From Amycolatopsis sp. NBRC 101858 (lineage in GTDB: Bacteria > Actinomycetota > Actinomycetes > Mycobacteriales > Pseudonocardiaceae), in NCBI RefSeq assembly GCF_030269325.1, contig NZ_BSTD01000008.1, positions 62,001 through 126,000 of the forward strand: a stretch of 64,000 nucleotides of DNA, in the 5' to 3' direction. The notes under the pieces were generated by a model. It did not search any database, was not told the DNA's origin, and saw only the letters and a list, made by a program, of their open reading frames with translations. Positions 40,801 through 49,889 of this stretch are shown here, piece by piece; the stretch's first letter is position 1; each line of letters opens with the position of its first letter. Made by a program: the position numbers and the translations under genes.

Positions 40801-40838
40801 CGAAAAAGGGCCCCCACCGCGGTGGGGGCCCTTTTTCG
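40801..40838. terminator. Perfect 38-bp palindromic bidirectional terminator
   Basis: Arms CGAAAAAGGGCCCCCACC and GGTGGGGGCCCTTTTTCG flank a central GC; the whole 38 bp is self-complementary with a T-run on each strand. It serves the thioredoxin gene and the convergent metallopeptidase gene. Confidence 0.92.
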
Positions 40839-40846
40839 CGGTCAGG

Positions 40847-42280
40847 TCAGGCGTACTGCTTCGAGCACACGGACGAGCCTTCGAGGTAGCCGCGCCGCAG
40901 GGACTCGACCCGGTCGAAACCGCTGTCCGGGCGCTTCCCGTTGACGTCGGCCGAGATCAGGCTCTCCGGCTGCAGCAGGTCCGCGATCGCCTCGTCGAGG
41001 TCACCCGCCGAGAGCCGCAGGTCGCCCGGCCGGTTCGTGAACGCCGCCCACGCGCCCACCAGGCACGCCGTGCGCAGCCCCGCGTTCGCGTTGTCGATCG
41101 ACGCGCCGACGCCCTTCTGGATACCCAGCGCGTACCGCGAAGCGACCTCCGAGAACGCCGCGAAGTCACCCATGCCGCCGGGGTCTTCGCCCTTCATCTC
41201 GGCCTCGCGGTCGATCGGCTGGGCCAGCTGCGAGAGCTTCGCGAGGTCGATGGCCACCGTGTTGTTGTCGGGGCAGTACGACGCCGGCGGCGTGGTCTGG
41301 CAGCTGCCGCCGTCGGCGATCTCCGGCGCGGTCACCCCGGCGCCCTTGAATGCCTCGTCGAGGCTCTTCTTCAGCAGCTCGACGGCCTGTTCGTTGAACT
41401 TCGCGTCGCCCTTGCCCTTGTCGCCCGGGTCGAACGGGCGCTCGGTGAGGCGGGCCTTGACGTTCTCGGTGTTCATCGCCGCGCACTCCTTCGGGCCCTT
41501 CTCGAACCCGGTCTGGAACGCGAAGGTGCGGTCGAACGCCGTGCCGTGCGCGCCGCGGTCGGCACCGCTGGTGCCCGCCTGGTCGCGGATCAGGAACATC
41601 GCCGCCATGACCTGGTTCAGGCCCTCGGACGTCGACACCCGGTAGTACTTGCTCTTGTCCTCGGCGACCCAGCGGAAGTAGCCGCCGGCGAAGCAGTCGG
41701 CCTGCTGCTCCTTCACGACGGTCGGGGTGCTCTTGGTCATGTTGGCCTTGTCGCCGAGCCGGTACTGGACGGCGTGGCCGAACTCGTGCGCCAGCACGAC
41801 GACCACGGACATCGGCCCGAACCGCTGGCGCAGCATCGGCAGCAGCACCCCGCGGTCCCACGCCACCGAGTCGTCGACCGAGCAGTAGAACGCGTTCACG
41901 AGCTTCTTGACGCTGCCGCAGCCGGTCTTCTCGGTGTCGGTCTGCGAGTCGTAGGACAGCAGCGACTTCACCGGCTCGAACTGCTCCCCGAAGTCGGCGG
42001 GCAGCCGCTCGTTCCAGTACGTCTGGACGTCGTCGATCGCGGCGGTGGCGAGCTTGTCGTCTTCACCGCCGTCGGCGTTCTTGACGTCGATGGTGGGCGT
42101 GGGCGCGTCCGGCTTGAGGCCGCTCTCGAAGTGCGTCACCGGCAGCCCGGCGACGGATCCGGCGCCGGTGTCCTTGGCCGGGTCCCCGCTCGCGCCGCCC
42201 TTGCTGGTGCACCCGCTCACGGCCACCGCCGCGACGGCGAGCAGCGCCACCAGCGCGCGCCGTCCTCCCCCTGGGATCAT
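40847..42280 (-). CDS. Lipoprotein neutral zinc metallopeptidase (YpfJ-like)
   Basis: 477-aa predicted surface metalloprotease. Seen: lipoprotein signal with lipobox AVSGC (about residue 23), zinc motif HEFGHAVQYR with a downstream Glu, and the YpfJ-type FYCSVDDSVAWDRG and KEQQADCFAGGYF blocks. ATG at 42280 puts the signal peptide at the N-terminus; an upstream ATG at 42325 would add a non-signal extension. It is divergent from glgP. Several Cys may form disulfides. Substrate unknown. Confidence 0.85.
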   Translation of the reverse strand: MIPGGGRRALVALLAVAAVAVSGCTSKGGASGDPAKDTGAGSVAGLPVTHFESGLKPDAPTPTIDVKNADGGEDDKLATAAIDDVQTYWNERLPADFGEQFEPVKSLLSYDSQTDTEKTGCGSVKKLVNAFYCSVDDSVAWDRGVLLPMLRQRFGPMSVVVVLAHEFGHAVQYRLGDKANMTKSTPTVVKEQQADCFAGGYFRWVAEDKSKYYRVSTSEGLNQVMAAMFLIRDQAGTSGADRGAHGTAFDRTFAFQTGFEKGPKECAAMNTENVKARLTERPFDPGDKGKGDAKFNEQAVELLKKSLDEAFKGAGVTAPEIADGGSCQTTPPASYCPDNNTVAIDLAKLSQLAQPIDREAEMKGEDPGGMGDFAAFSEVASRYALGIQKGVGASIDNANAGLRTACLVGAWAAFTNRPGDLRLSAGDLDEAIADLLQPESLISADVNGKRPDSGFDRVESLRRGYLEGSSVCSKQYA

Positions 42281-42409
42281 CTGTTCACTCGCTCTCGTGC
42301 CCCGGTACCCGACGGGCAGGACCATACCCAGGGCTTACGGGACGCGTGCGCGTTATCCCCGAACTACTCCCTGCGCATCGTCGCCCTCGGCCCGATATCG
42401 TCGCTTCCC

Positions 42410-44938
42410 ATGCGTGCAGTCCGCCGGTTCACCGTCCGCGCCAGTCTCCCGGAGTCGCTGTCCGGCCTGGGCGCGCTGGCCACCAACCTGCGCTGGACGT
42501 GGCACCCGCCGACGCGCGACCTGTTCGCGTCGATGGACGCCGAGCTGTTCAACGCCGTGCGCGACCCGCTGCGGATGCTCACCGCGCTGCCGCCGTCGCG
42601 CCTCGACGAGCTCGCCGTCGACGACGACTTCCTCGCCCGCGCCCGGGACGCGGCCGCCGACCTGGAGACCTACCTGTCCGAGCCGCGCTGGTACCAGCAG
42701 CGTGACGACTCCGAACTGCCGCCGGCGGTCGCCTACTTCTCCATGGAGTTCGGCGTCACCGAAGCGCTGCCGAACTACTCCGGCGGCCTCGGCGTGCTGG
42801 CCGGCGACCACCTCAAGGCCGCGTCCGACCTGGGCGTGCCGATGGTCGGCGTCGGGCTGCTCTACCGCAACGGCTACTTCCGGCAGTCGCTTTCGCTCGA
42901 CGGCTGGCAGGTCGAGCACTACCCGGTGATCGACCCGAACGCGTTCCCGCTCGAACTGCTGACCGTCGGCGGGCGCCCGGTGCTCATCGGCGTCGCGATG
43001 CCGGGCGGGCGCGAGCTGTGCGCGCAGATCTGGCAGGCCCGGGTCGGGCGGGTGCCGCTGCTGCTGCTCGACACCGACACCGAGGCCAACGACGACGACC
43101 TGCGCGGCGTCACCGACCGGCTCTACGGCGGCGACGCCGACCACCGGCTGCGGCAGGAGATTCTGGCCGGCATCGGCGGGTTCCGCGCGGTCCGGAAGTA
43201 CTGCGAGATCACCGGCCACCCGCAGCCGATGGTGTTTCACACGAACGAGGGACACGCGGGCTTCCTCGGGCTGGAACGCGCCCGCGAGATCGTGCAGGCG
43301 GACGGCCTCGCGTTCGACGAGGCCATGCCCGCGGTCCGGGCCGGCACGCTGTTCACCACGCACACCCCGGTCAGCGCGGGCATCGACCGGTTCCCGGTGG
43401 ACCTGGTGCAGCGCTACTTCGCCGACGGCAGGCTGGTGCCCGACATCGACCCGCGGCGCGTGCTCGCGCTCGGCGCCGAGGACAACCCCGGCCTGTTCAA
43501 CATGGCGCACATGGGCCTGCGGCTGGCGCAGCGCGCGAACGGCGTCTCCCAGCTGCACGGCCGCGTGACGCGCAAGATGTTCTCGCGGCTGTGGCCCGGG
43601 TTCGACCACGACGAGGTGCCGATCTCGTCGGTGACCAACGGCGTCCACGGCCCGACGTGGGTGGCGCGCGAGCTGAGCACGCTGCTCGGCCGCGAATGGG
43701 GCCTCGACGTCGGTGAGGGACCGCTGCGCGACGGCGTTTCGGACGCCCAGCTGTGGGGCCTGCGGCGGGAGCTGCGCGAGAAGCTGGTGCACGAGGTACG
43801 CCGCCGGGTTCGGGCGGCGTGGCTGCAGCGTGGCGCGTCCCCGCTGGAGCTGGGCTGGGTGGACTCGGTGTTCGACCCGGACGTGCTGACCGTCGGGTTC
43901 GCCCGCCGCGTCCCGACGTACAAGCGGCTGACGCTGATGCTGCGCGACCCCGACCGGCTGCGCACGCTGCTGCTGGACGAGCAGCGGCCGATCCAGGTCG
44001 TCGTCGCCGGGAAGTCGCACCCGGCCGACGAGAACGGCAAGCAGCTGATCCAGCAGATCGTCCGGTTCGTCGACGGCGCGGACGTGCGGCACCGGATCGT
44101 CTTCCTGCCGGACTACGGCATGTCGATGGCCCGCTACCTCTACCGCGGCTGCGACGTCTGGCTGAACAACCCGGTGCGGCCGCTGGAGGCGTGCGGGACG
44201 TCGGGGATGAAGTCCGCGTTGAACGGCGGGCTCAACCTGTCGATCCGCGACGGCTGGTGGGACGAGTGCTACGACGGCAGCAACGGCTGGGCGATCCCGA
44301 CCGCGGACGGCGTCACCGACCCCCTGCGCCGCGACGACCTCGAGGCGGCGGCGCTGTACGAGCTGCTCGGCCAGCAGATCTCGCCGCTGTTCTACGACCG
44401 TTCTCCGGACGGCGTGCCGACCGGCTGGCTGTCGATGGTGTGGCACACGCTGGAGACGCTCGGCCCGCGGGTGCAGGCGTCCCGGATGGTCCGCGAGTAC
44501 GTCGACAACGGTTATTTGCCGGCGTCCCGCATGGTCGCGGCGGCCACGGGTGACGGCTACCGCGGCGCGCTGTCGCTGGCGGACTACCGCACCAAGCTCG
44601 AGGTGTCGTGGCCGCGGCTGCGGATCTTCGACTCGGAGCTGCTGGTGGCGGCGACCGAGCCCCTGGTGGTCGGCACGGAGGTGACGATCCGGGCCCGCAT
44701 CGACCTGGCCGGCCTCGATCCGTCCGAAGTGGACATCCAGGCGGTGGTCGGCCAGGTGGCGGACGACGACGAGCTCCGCGACGCGGTCACGGTCCCGATG
44801 ACGGCGGACGGCATCGGAGCGTTCGCGGCCCGGTTGAAGCTGCCGAGGCCGGGATCGATCGGCTACACGGTCCGGGTGCTCCCGAAGCACGGCCTGCTGG
44901 CCGCCCCGGCCGAACTGGCGCGCGTGGTGCTGGCCTGA
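42410..44938 (+). CDS. glgP: Alpha-glucan phosphorylase
   Basis: Releases glucose-1-phosphate from glycogen or maltodextrins; 842 aa. Seen: the actinobacterial/archaeal-type N-terminus (LPESLSGLGALATNLRWTWH), AYFSMEFGVTEALPNYSGGLGVLAGDHLKAASDLG, VFHTNEGHAGFL, and the PLP-lysine region RPLEACGTSGMKSALNGGLNLSIRDGWW. It belongs to the GT35 subgroup with an N-terminal DUF3417 domain. ATG at 42410 is close to GATATC upstream, suggesting a short leader. A stop near 44940 is followed by a short 13-bp palindrome. Confidence 0.93.
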   Translation: MRAVRRFTVRASLPESLSGLGALATNLRWTWHPPTRDLFASMDAELFNAVRDPLRMLTALPPSRLDELAVDDDFLARARDAAADLETYLSEPRWYQQRDDSELPPAVAYFSMEFGVTEALPNYSGGLGVLAGDHLKAASDLGVPMVGVGLLYRNGYFRQSLSLDGWQVEHYPVIDPNAFPLELLTVGGRPVLIGVAMPGGRELCAQIWQARVGRVPLLLLDTDTEANDDDLRGVTDRLYGGDADHRLRQEILAGIGGFRAVRKYCEITGHPQPMVFHTNEGHAGFLGLERAREIVQADGLAFDEAMPAVRAGTLFTTHTPVSAGIDRFPVDLVQRYFADGRLVPDIDPRRVLALGAEDNPGLFNMAHMGLRLAQRANGVSQLHGRVTRKMFSRLWPGFDHDEVPISSVTNGVHGPTWVARELSTLLGREWGLDVGEGPLRDGVSDAQLWGLRRELREKLVHEVRRRVRAAWLQRGASPLELGWVDSVFDPDVLTVGFARRVPTYKRLTLMLRDPDRLRTLLLDEQRPIQVVVAGKSHPADENGKQLIQQIVRFVDGADVRHRIVFLPDYGMSMARYLYRGCDVWLNNPVRPLEACGTSGMKSALNGGLNLSIRDGWWDECYDGSNGWAIPTADGVTDPLRRDDLEAAALYELLGQQISPLFYDRSPDGVPTGWLSMVWHTLETLGPRVQASRMVREYVDNGYLPASRMVAAATGDGYRGALSLADYRTKLEVSWPRLRIFDSELLVAATEPLVVGTEVTIRARIDLAGLDPSEVDIQAVVGQVADDDELRDAVTVPMTADGIGAFAARLKLPRPGSIGYTVRVLPKHGLLAAPAELARVVLA

Positions 44939-44940
44939 TC

Positions 44941-44953
44941 TGGAGTTACTCCA
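44941..44953. promoter_or_regulatory. Short palindrome between glgP and the F420 oxidoreductase
   Basis: TGGAGTTACTCCA, 6-bp arms around one base. Too short for a good terminator; a possible operator for the next gene. Confidence 0.25.
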
Positions 44954-45011
44954 CCTCAAGACGTCCCGAAATCACGCCGCGCCCCGGCCCGCACGGCGTT
45001 AAGTTGAACCC

Positions 45012-45998
45012 ATGCGCTTCGGAATCTTCGTCCCGCAGGGCTGGCGGCTCGACCTCGCCGGCATCGACCCCGCGGACCACTGGAAGACCATGCTCGGCCT
45101 CGCGAAACACGCGGAAGCCGGGCCCTTCGAATCGATCTGGGTCTACGACCACTTCCACACCGTGCCCGTCCCGACCGAGGAGGCCACGCACGAGGCCTGG
45201 TCGCTGATGTCGGCGTTCGCCGCCGCGACCGACACCGTGCGGCTCGGGCAGATGTGCACCTGCATGGGGTACCGGAACCCGGCCTACCTCGCGAAGGTGG
45301 CCGCGACCGCCGACATCATCTCCGGCGGCCGCGTCGAGATGGGCATCGGCGCCGGCTGGTACGAGCACGAGTGGCGGGCCTACGGCTACGGCTTCCCCGG
45401 CGCCGGCGACCGCCTCGGCCAGCTCGACGAGGGCGTGCGGATCATGCGCGACCTCTGGACCACCGGGACGTCCACACTGGACGGGAAGCACTACAAGACC
45501 GACGGCGCGATCCTCCGTCCGTTGCCGCCGCAGGAAGGCGGCCTCCCGCTGTGGATCGCCGGCGGCGGCGAGAAGAAGACGCTCAAGATCGCCGCGAAGT
45601 ACGCGAAGTACACGAACTTCGCCGCCGACCCGGAGACCTTCACCCGCAAGTCGGAGATCCTCGCGCAGCACTGCAAGGACGTCGGCACCGACTACGACGC
45701 GATCGTGCGCTCGGCCAACCACAACATCGTCATCGGTGAGACCGAGAAGGACGTCCAGGACAAGCTGGCCTGGCTGAAGTCCCACCTCGGCAAGTACATC
45801 GAGCCCGACGCCGTCGCGCGCTGGGCCGGCAACTTCGAGAACAGCCCGACCACCGGCACGCCGGAGCAGGTCACCGAGAAGCTCGCCGCGATGGGCGAGC
45901 TGGGCATGTCGTACGCGATCTTCAACTTCCCGGAAGCCGCGTACGACCGCTCCGGCATCGACCTGTTCGTCGAGAAGGTCGCGCCCGCCCTCGCCTAG
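45012..45998 (+). CDS. F420-dependent (LLM class) oxidoreductase
   Basis: Luciferase-like monooxygenase-fold protein, 328 aa, probably using F420 given its actinobacterial subfamily. Seen: MRFGIFVPQGWRLDL, ESIWVYDHFHTVP, GQMCTCMGYRNPAYLAKVAATADIISGGRVEMGIGAGWYEHEW and GLPLWIAGGGEKKTLKIAAKYA, the (beta/alpha)8 LLM signatures. ATG at 45012; TAAGTT just upstream suggests a leaderless or near-leaderless mRNA. Its TAG overlaps that of the convergent rhodanese gene within CTAG. The substrate is unknown. Confidence 0.88.
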   Translation: MRFGIFVPQGWRLDLAGIDPADHWKTMLGLAKHAEAGPFESIWVYDHFHTVPVPTEEATHEAWSLMSAFAAATDTVRLGQMCTCMGYRNPAYLAKVAATADIISGGRVEMGIGAGWYEHEWRAYGYGFPGAGDRLGQLDEGVRIMRDLWTTGTSTLDGKHYKTDGAILRPLPPQEGGLPLWIAGGGEKKTLKIAAKYAKYTNFAADPETFTRKSEILAQHCKDVGTDYDAIVRSANHNIVIGETEKDVQDKLAWLKSHLGKYIEPDAVARWAGNFENSPTTGTPEQVTEKLAAMGELGMSYAIFNFPEAAYDRSGIDLFVEKVAPALA

Positions 45999-46390
45999 GG
46001 CACCGCGGGGCTGCCGCCGGTCTGCACGGGCAGGCCGGCGGTGGCCCAGGCGCGGAAGCCGCCTTCGAGGTCGGTCGCGTTCGGCAGCCCCAGCCGCTGC
46101 AGGTCCGCGGCGGCCAGGCTCGACGAGTACCCCTCGTTGCACAGCACGACCACCGTCGAGTCGGCCGTCACGCCGGGCAGCCGCCACTCGCTGTCCGGGG
46201 CCAGCCGCCACTCCAGGTGGATCCGTTCGACGACCACCGACCCCGGGATCTCGCCCTCGGCCTGGCGATTCGCGAACGGCCGGATGTCGACGAGCAGCGC
46301 GCCCGCCTCCTGCAGCTCGCGCGCCCGGGCCGGGCCGACGCGGTCGAGGCCGGAGCGGGCCTGTTCCAGGAACGAATCGATCGCGCTCAT
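45995..46390 (-). CDS. Rhodanese-domain sulfurtransferase
   Basis: Single-domain rhodanese, 131 aa, moving sulfane sulfur or handling thiosulfate/persulfide. Seen: LLVDIRPFANRQAEGEIPGSVVVERIHLEWRL and the active-site loop CNEGYSS with Cys84, then ATDLEGGFRAWATAGLPV. ATG overlaps the stop of the cysteine dioxygenase gene (ATGA), so the two are translationally coupled, as in many actinobacteria. It would process sulfur species arising during cysteine breakdown. Confidence 0.92.
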   Translation of the reverse strand: MSAIDSFLEQARSGLDRVGPARARELQEAGALLVDIRPFANRQAEGEIPGSVVVERIHLEWRLAPDSEWRLPGVTADSTVVVLCNEGYSSSLAAADLQRLGLPNATDLEGGFRAWATAGLPVQTGGSPAVP

Positions 46391-46932
46391 CCGTGGACGA
46401 TAGCGGGCAGCGGCGGGATTTCGGCCGGGACGTCGGCGAGCGACGCGTACTCCCGCGTCGGCACCAGCGGCGGCGAGTACGCGTGGACGCTCGCCGCGGG
46501 CGCGTCCCCGATGCCGGTGACCTGGTGGGCGCGGCCGGCACCGAAGCCGATGCCTTCGCCGGGAACGTGCGTGCGCCGCCGGACCGGGCCGCCGGGGTAG
46601 CGGTACTCCTCGCCCAGCTCGCCCTGCAGGACGGTGAACGAGCCGGACGCGCCGCCGTGGTCGTGCGGCTTCGTGTGCTGGCCGGGCAGCCACGACAGCA
46701 GCCACAGCTCGACGCCGTCGGTCAGGGCCAGCCGGGCCCACCAGCGGCGGTCTTCGTCGAACCGCAGGATGTCCTGGACGTTCGCGGTCAGCTCGGTGGT
46801 GACGGTGGCGGTCAGGTCCGCCAGCTCACGCGGCGTCCAGAGCAGCCGCGACGGGTGCAGCAGCTCGGGCAGCAGCGGATCGGTCAGCTGCGGGTGGATC
46901 TCGACGGCGGGACGGGCGATCGAAGTGGTCAA
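46387..46932 (-). CDS. Cysteine dioxygenase
   Basis: Non-haem iron cupin oxidising cysteine to cysteine sulfinate, 181 aa. Seen: LSWLPGQHTKPHDHGGASGSF with the His-x-His iron ligands, FTVLQGELGEEYRY, and a later His (VHAYSPPL) as third ligand, the bacterial CDO type I arrangement. The TTG start at 46932 is chosen because GAGGAG lies 8 nt upstream and the sequence begins there; no ATG fits. It is co-transcribed with the rhodanese gene. A 37-aa leader peptide with a C-terminal Cys precedes it by 83 nt, suggesting control by cysteine supply. Confidence 0.88.
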   Translation of the reverse strand: MTTSIARPAVEIHPQLTDPLLPELLHPSRLLWTPRELADLTATVTTELTANVQDILRFDEDRRWWARLALTDGVELWLLSWLPGQHTKPHDHGGASGSFTVLQGELGEEYRYPGGPVRRRTHVPGEGIGFGAGRAHQVTGIGDAPAASVHAYSPPLVPTREYASLADVPAEIPPLPAIVHG

Positions 46933-47015
46933 CGCGGGTGCTCCTCGGACGCGGAAGTGATCGGGACGCGGGAACAGCGCGGCCCGGTCTCGCGCGCCGG
47001 AAAGGGCGCGTGGGA

Positions 47016-47129
47016 TCAGCGGAGCCGCGCCCGCGTACACCCGGCCGAGGCGACGAGGAGCAGGTCGATCGCCCGACGGCGCCAGAACGAGCCCCGGGTG
47101 ACCGGGGTGGCGTGCACGTCGGCTGACAT
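47016..47129 (-). CDS. Cys-containing leader peptide upstream of cysteine dioxygenase
   Basis: A 37-aa reading frame too small for most gene callers. Seen: a variable N-terminus, then FWRRRAIDLLLVASAGC and a basic tail. The R-R-(H/A)-(V/I)-D-L-x-x-V-(A/S)-S-A-x-C pattern matches short putative leader peptides found ahead of sulfur-metabolism genes in actinomycetes. A likely -10 (CAGGAT) directly upstream of the ATG suggests a leaderless transcript. Inferred: ribosome progress at the Cys codon tunes the downstream cysteine dioxygenase/rhodanese genes. Confidence 0.6.
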   Translation of the reverse strand: MSADVHATPVTRGSFWRRRAIDLLLVASAGCTRARLR

Positions 47130-47272
47130 GCTCGCGATCCTGCCACAACCGAGTGGCGCACGGCACTTCCGGCGTGCGTCGTTCCACGTCGTGGACACGT
47201 TCCGACCAGCCGGATCGCCGTCTCACCCGGGCGGGTGCGCACGCGCGCGCGACGGCAGACAGAATGGGGCTC

Positions 47273-48085
47273 GTGAGCGAGCCGATCCAGCCCAGCGAAC
47301 TTGACGACCTCGTGGTCCGGATGGCCGGTGTCGGCGTCCGCCGGGGGACCAACGACCTCCTCGCCGGCCTCGACTGGAACGTCGAACTGGACGAACGCTG
47401 GGTGGTGCTCGGCCCGAACGGCGCGGGCAAGACCACCCTGCTGCGCCTCGCCGCGGCCGAGCTGCACCCGACCACCGGCGAGGTCGACCTGCTCGGCGAG
47501 CGGATCGGCCGGGTCAACATCTTCGACCTGCGCCCGCGGATCGGCTTCACCTCCGCCGCGATCGCCCAGCGCGTGCCCGGCGACGAGCTGGTCAAGGACG
47601 TCGTGGTCAGCGCCGGCTACGCGGTGCTCGGCCGCTGGCGTGAGGAGTACGACACCCTCGACACCGCCCGCGCGACCGAGCTCCTCGACGCGATGGGCAT
47701 CGGCAACCTCGCCGAGCGCACCTTCGGCACGCTGTCCGAGGGCGAGCGCAAGCGCGCGCTGATCGCCCGCTCGCTGATGACCGACCCGGAGATGCTGCTG
47801 CTCGACGAGCCGGCCGCCGGGCTCGACCTGGGCGGCCGCGAGGACCTCGTCGCGCGCCTGTCCGACCTGGCGCTCGACCCGGACGCACCGGCCCTGGTGC
47901 TGGTCACCCACCACGTCGAGGAGATCCCGCCGGGGTTCACCCACGCGCTGCTTCTCCGCGACGGCCACGCGGTGGTGTCCGGCCTCGTCGAAGACGTCAT
48001 CACCAGCGAAAACCTCTCGAAGACGTTCGACCAAGACCTCGTCCTGGAGCGTTCCGGCGATCGCTTCTTCGCCCGTCGCCGCTAG
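47273..48085 (+). CDS. ABC transporter ATP-binding protein (stand-alone)
   Basis: Cytoplasmic ABC ATPase, 270 aa. Seen: Walker A LGPNGAGKTT, IGFTSAAIAQRVPGDE, signature LSEGERKRALIARSL, Walker B MLLLDEPAAGLDLGG and switch His VTHHVEEIPPGF. The style matches the YlmA/ModF-like group of actinobacterial ATPases without an obvious membrane partner, and none is nearby. GTG at 47273 with CAGAAT about 8 nt before it looks leaderless; ATG at 47264 is the alternative start. Confidence 0.85.
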   Translation: MSEPIQPSELDDLVVRMAGVGVRRGTNDLLAGLDWNVELDERWVVLGPNGAGKTTLLRLAAAELHPTTGEVDLLGERIGRVNIFDLRPRIGFTSAAIAQRVPGDELVKDVVVSAGYAVLGRWREEYDTLDTARATELLDAMGIGNLAERTFGTLSEGERKRALIARSLMTDPEMLLLDEPAAGLDLGGREDLVARLSDLALDPDAPALVLVTHHVEEIPPGFTHALLLRDGHAVVSGLVEDVITSENLSKTFDQDLVLERSGDRFFARRR

Positions 48086-48093
48086 GGTGGCCT

Positions 48094-48105
48094 TACCGAC
48101 CGGTA
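48094..48105. promoter_or_regulatory. Palindrome upstream of the enoyl-CoA hydratase gene
   Basis: TACCGACCGGTA: 5-bp arms around AC, 35 bp before the start codon. It resembles TetR-type operators of acyl-CoA metabolism genes in actinobacteria. The TACCGACC core also occurs in the palindrome at 2425-2440. Confidence 0.4.
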
Positions 48106-48139
48106 GCCTGCTGGCAGTCCGTCAACGAGGAGGAGTGAC

Positions 48140-48919
48140 GTGGGAGAGTTCGTAACCCTCGAGGTCAAGGACGGGGTCGGCACGATCCGGCTCGACCGCC
48201 CGCCGGTCAACGCCCTGAACGCCCAGGTCACCGCCGAACTCGCCGAGCTGGCGAAGGAGGCCTCCGAGCGTGACGACGTCCGCGCGGTGATCCTCTACGG
48301 CGGCGAGAAGACCTTCGCCGGCGGCGCGGACATCAAGGAGATGGCCAGCCGCACCTACCCCGAGATCGCCAAGTTCGGCGCGAACCTCACGGGGACGCTG
48401 GCCGCCATCGCGAACATCCCGAAGCCGGTCGTCGCGGCCATCACGGGGTACGCCCTCGGCGGTGGCCTCGAACTGGCGCTGACCGCCGACCGCCGGGTCG
48501 CCGGCGACAACGTCAAGGTCGGCCAGCCCGAGATCCAGCTCGGCGTCATCCCCGGCGCGGGCGGCACCCAGCGCCTCGCCCGGCTGATCGGGCCGAGCAA
48601 GACCAAGGACATCGTCTACACCGGACGCTTCGTCAAGGCCGAAGAGGCGTTGAAGCTGGGGATCGTCGACGAGGTCGTCGCCCCCGACGACGTCTACGCG
48701 GCCGCGCACAAGTGGGCGGCCCAGTTCGCGAACGGCCCGGCCGTGGCGCTGCGCGCGGCGAAGGCGGCCATCGACGGCGGTCTCGACACCGACCTCGCGA
48801 ACGGGCTCAAGCTCGAGTCGCACCTGTTCGCCGCGCTGTGGGCGACCGAAGACCAGAAGAACGGCATGAAGTCGTTCATCGAAAACGGGCCCGGCAAGGC
48901 CACTTTCGAAGGGAAATGA
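48140..48919 (+). CDS. Enoyl-CoA hydratase/isomerase
   Basis: Crotonase-fold enzyme, 259 aa, hydrating 2-enoyl-CoA in fatty-acid or branched-chain degradation. Seen: IRLDRPPVNALN, AGGADIKEM (first oxyanion-hole loop), ITGYALGGGLELALTADRRVA, and GQPEIQLGVIPGAGGTQRLARLIG with both catalytic Glu positions of true hydratases. GTG at 48140 has GGAGGAG 6 nt upstream. The methyltransferase gene starts 4 nt after the stop, so the two are probably co-transcribed. Confidence 0.92.
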   Translation: MGEFVTLEVKDGVGTIRLDRPPVNALNAQVTAELAELAKEASERDDVRAVILYGGEKTFAGGADIKEMASRTYPEIAKFGANLTGTLAAIANIPKPVVAAITGYALGGGLELALTADRRVAGDNVKVGQPEIQLGVIPGAGGTQRLARLIGPSKTKDIVYTGRFVKAEEALKLGIVDEVVAPDDVYAAAHKWAAQFANGPAVALRAAKAAIDGGLDTDLANGLKLESHLFAALWATEDQKNGMKSFIENGPGKATFEGK

Positions 48920-48923
48920 CGCC

Positions 48924-49889
48924 TTGACCGACGTGAACGACCCGGCGCCGAACCCGCACGCCACCGCCGAAGAGGTCCAGGCGGCCTACGCCGACCCCAA
49001 GCTGGCGAACGTGCTGTACCACGACTGGGAAGCCGGCACCTACGACGAGAAGTGGTCGATCTCGTACGACGAGCGCTGCATCTCCTACGCCACCGACGTG
49101 TTCAACGCCGTCGCGGGCGAGGACGGCCAGCCTTACCAGCACGCGATGGAGCTGGGCAGCGGCACCGGGTTCTTCCTGCTGAACCTCATGCAGGGCGGCG
49201 TCGCCAAGAAGGGCTCGGTCACCGACCTCTCGCCCGGCATGGTGCAGGTCGCGCTGCGCAACGCCGAGAAGCTCGGCCTCGACGTCGACGGCCGCGTCGC
49301 CGACGCCGAGCGCATCCCGTACGAGGACAACACCTTCGACCTCGTCGTCGGGCACGCGGTGCTGCACCACATCCCGGACGTCCAGGCGGCGTTCCGCGAG
49401 GTGCTGCGCGTGCTCAAGCCGGGCGGCCGGTTCGTCTTCGCCGGCGAGCCGACGAAGATCGGCGACTTCTACGCCCGCAAGCTCGGTCAGTTCACCTGGT
49501 TCCTGACCACCCGCGTGACGAAGCTGCCCGCGCTCAGCGGCTGGCGCCGTCCGCAGTCCGAATTGGACGAGTCGTCGCGCGCGGCCGCCCTCGAAGCGGT
49601 CGTGGACATCCACACCTTCGACCCGTCGGAGCTGGAGTCGTGGGCCCGCGGGGCCGGCGCGCAGGACGTCCACGCGGTCACCGAGGAGTTCGCCGCGGCG
49701 CTCGCGGGCTGGCCGATCCGGACGTTCGAGGCCGCGGTGCCGCAGGAGAAGCTGACCGTCCGCTGGCGGCTGTTCGCCTACAAGCTGTGGCTGCGGCTGT
49801 CCGCTGTGGACAAGAAGCTGCTGGCGAAGATCCTGCCGCGCGAGCTGTTCTACAACGTGATGATCACCGGGACCAAGCGGCCGTCCTGA
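48924..49889 (+). CDS. SAM-dependent class I methyltransferase
   Basis: 321 aa. Seen: SAM-binding ELGSGTGFFLLNLMQGG (about 74-90), DAERIPYEDNTFDLVVGHAVLHHIPDV, and VLRVLKPGGRFVFAGEP, the ubiE/methyltransf_11 pattern. The C-terminal third is a helical extension of unknown role (EKLTVRWRLFAYKLWLRLSA). The only usable start is TTG at 48924, a few nt after the enoyl-CoA hydratase stop. The next gene follows with no gap. Substrate unknown. Confidence 0.85.
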   Translation: MTDVNDPAPNPHATAEEVQAAYADPKLANVLYHDWEAGTYDEKWSISYDERCISYATDVFNAVAGEDGQPYQHAMELGSGTGFFLLNLMQGGVAKKGSVTDLSPGMVQVALRNAEKLGLDVDGRVADAERIPYEDNTFDLVVGHAVLHHIPDVQAAFREVLRVLKPGGRFVFAGEPTKIGDFYARKLGQFTWFLTTRVTKLPALSGWRRPQSELDESSRAAALEAVVDIHTFDPSELESWARGAGAQDVHAVTEEFAAALAGWPIRTFEAAVPQEKLTVRWRLFAYKLWLRLSAVDKKLLAKILPRELFYNVMITGTKRPS

